Positions 62,624-64,000 of a stretch of DNA of 64,000 nt are shown here, piece after piece. This stretch comes from Macrococcus brunensis (lineage in GTDB: Bacteria; Bacillota; Bacilli; Staphylococcales; Staphylococcaceae). The position numbers and the translations under genes were made by a program. The first letter of the stretch is position 1; the number at the start of each line of letters is the position of its first letter. A model generated the notes under the pieces. That model was not told the origin of the DNA. It made no database searches and saw nothing but the letters and a program-made list of their open reading frames with translations. The stretch is from assembly GCF_004359615.1 (NCBI RefSeq), contig NZ_SCWA01000003.1, forward strand, positions 101,532-165,531. Direction: 5' to 3'.

Positions 62624-63544
62624 ATGTCAGAACATCTTGCTACACAAACTGGTTTCAAAAAATATTATCATCTGATGCGTCCACATACCCTTACCGCTTC
62701 ATTTGTTCCGGTACTGGTCGGAACAGCGGCAGCTAAAGTATTTGGCGATATCCGTCTCGACTTGCTCATCGTCATGCTGATTGCCTGTCTGCTGATTCAG
62801 GCGGCAACCAATATGTTCAATGAATACTTCGACTATAAACGCGGACTGGACGATCATACTTCTGTCGGTATCGGCGGCGCCATCGTTCGTAACGGGATGT
62901 CACCAAAATCCGTTTATAATCTGGCGGTCGCTTTCTATATTATCGCAGCCATTCTTGGTCTTTATATTTGCTGGCAGTCATCATGGCTTATCTTACTCGT
63001 CGGCATTATCTGTATGGCAGTCGGCTACTTCTACACAGGCGGACCTGTTCCTATCTCATGGACACCATTCGGCGAAATTTTTGCTGGTTTCTTCATGGGC
63101 TTTGTCATCATCATGATTACTTTTTATATTCACACGGGTCATTTAAGTGTCTATCCTGCTGTACTCAGCATCCCCGTGTCAATCAATATCGGTATGATCA
63201 ATATGGCTAACAACATACGTGACCGTGTTAAAGACAAGATCAGCGGCCGTAAGACATTTGTCATTCTTGTCGGAAAAAATATCGCCATTATCACAATAGC
63301 CATTCTTTACGCACTCAGCTTCATCATTATTCTTTATGTGACTTTCACAAAAGATTATGGCTCACTCTTCCTGCTCATCGTTTTCCTGAGCGCGAATCTG
63401 CCAATCAAAGCGGTCAGACGCTTCTTTAAAGGTGACAAGCCAATCGAACTGATGCCTGCCATGAAAGTAACCGGACAGTTCAACACTGTATTTGGCTTTC
63501 TGCTTGCTATCGGCATCTATCTATCAGCTATTACAGGTATATAA
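62624..63544 (+). CDS. menA: 1,4-dihydroxy-2-naphthoate polyprenyltransferase
   Basis: 306 residues, about eight or nine membrane helices. The prenyltransferase Asp motifs are NMFNEYFDYKRGLDD (about 65-79) and NIRDRVKDKISGRKT (about 192-206). It attaches the isoprenoid tail to DHNA. Divergent from menF with a 140-base intergenic region. Confidence 0.94.
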   Translation: MSEHLATQTGFKKYYHLMRPHTLTASFVPVLVGTAAAKVFGDIRLDLLIVMLIACLLIQAATNMFNEYFDYKRGLDDHTSVGIGGAIVRNGMSPKSVYNLAVAFYIIAAILGLYICWQSSWLILLVGIICMAVGYFYTGGPVPISWTPFGEIFAGFFMGFVIIMITFYIHTGHLSVYPAVLSIPVSINIGMINMANNIRDRVKDKISGRKTFVILVGKNIAIITIAILYALSFIIILYVTFTKDYGSLFLLIVFLSANLPIKAVRRFFKGDKPIELMPAMKVTGQFNTVFGFLLAIGIYLSAITGI

Positions 63545-63724
63545 AAAAGACCGAATCCACGGAGAGGTCACTGAAAATCTCCTTTAATAATCTACGATTA
63601 TTCTGATAATTAAAGAAGAATCGCAATTGAATAAAAATCTTTTAGAGAACATGAATTTTGAAATTCATGTTCTTTATTTTGTTCTCATCATTTAAACTTA
63701 AGGAAACAGGGGGGAGTCGTTCAA

Positions 63725-64000
63725 TGATCAGACCGGATTCACAGAAGATGAACAGTAATTATTCAGACCTTTATGACATAGTTGTACCTAAAAATAATAA
63801 ACTGAGAAGAATGAAAGACATTATCGATTTTTCATTCATCTACGATGAAGTAATAGAAAATTATTCGATCACAAAAGGAAGAAGTGCCGTAAGTCCTGTC
63901 AGAATGTTCAAATATCTGCTTCTGAAAGTTATTTTTGATTTATCAGACGTTGATGTGGTGGAACGCTCACGTTATGATATGTCTTTTAAGTTTTTTCTGG
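63725..64000 (+). mobile_element. IS1182-family transposase, N-terminal part
   Basis: ATG 63725 (GGGGGAG upstream); 92 codons are present before the window ends. The start DLYDIVVPKNNKLRRMKDII, then FSFIYDEVIENY, and VSPVRMFKYLLLKVIFDLSD and VERSRYDMSFKFFL are the IS1182/IS1272 N-terminal signature. The frame is intact as far as it can be seen. The left end of the element probably lies between 63550 and 63700, where GGAGAGGTCACTGAAAATCTCC forms a small hairpin, but the exact terminal repeat cannot be fixed. Confidence 0.8.

Overview
The window is a chromosomal segment of a low-to-moderate GC Firmicute of the family Staphylococcaceae. Gene order follows the Staphylococcus chromosome closely: rot, a hydrolase, proline dehydrogenase and the rib operon; transaldolase and a crcB pair; metK divergent from pckA; a nudix gene, yidD and the men genes. 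Protein divergence, a FusB/FusC-type protein in the backbone and many Macrococcus-like features suggest Macrococcus (Macrococcoides) or a close relative. The genus is an inference; the family is secure.

Backbone, left (1-18500): a truncated mnmM, the SarA-family regulator rot, nicotinamide riboside salvage (nadR-pnuC), a complete transcription unit for a 42-residue exported peptide, proline dehydrogenase, and a riboflavin operon (ribD-ribE-ribBA-ribH) behind an FMN riboswitch. Then come an FAD/NAD(P)-binding protein, lipoproteins, a 14-TM drug exporter, a 6-phospho-beta-glucosidase and a DUF421 protein. A large lipoprotein gene is split by a frameshift.

Accessory region A (18500-36400): decayed genes, then a defence island. 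Its first part (20400-24450) is a GATC-type restriction-modification cassette: Vsr, a Sau3AI-type C5 methyltransferase, a BglII/BstYI-family nuclease and a Sau3AI-family nuclease. The divergent promoter has a palindrome with a GATC site in the -35/-10 spacer. The cassette abuts a truncated second vsr. That remnant is the tail of a six-gene, translationally coupled, opposite-strand operon (24653-33300): a Z1-domain ATPase, a MORC/MutL-like GHKL ATPase, an unknown protein, a DUF6339 protein, an NgoFVII-family PLD nuclease and a second C5 methyltransferase. Small membrane proteins follow (two DUF805 paralogues and a CXXC-20-CXXC protein).

Backbone, middle (36400-49250): sagB, a PlcR-like RRNPP regulator followed by a PapR-like 44-residue propeptide, transaldolase, two FluC subunits, an LPXTG-anchored AdsA-like 5'-nucleotidase with a long 18-bp tandem repeat, an aldo/keto reductase, a FusB/FusC-family EF-G-binding protein, metK under a SAM-I riboswitch, and pckA.

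Accessory region B (49250-53080) is an apparent plasmid relic. It has an Fst-type type I toxin with antisense antitoxin RNA, an Hfq-like Sm protein immediately beside it, a DUF536 replication-associated fragment, a tyrosine recombinase, a lipoprotein with a secreted beta-rich protein, and a promoter-driven structured RNA. Palindromic GGTGCAA repeats lie at both edges.

Backbone, right (53080-63544): an S9-type hydrolase, nudix, yidD, a PadR/DUF2812 pair with tandem operators, and menaquinone synthesis (menF-D-H-B-E-C, with divergent menA). The window ends inside an IS1182-family transposase gene. No tRNA, rRNA or CRISPR array was seen.
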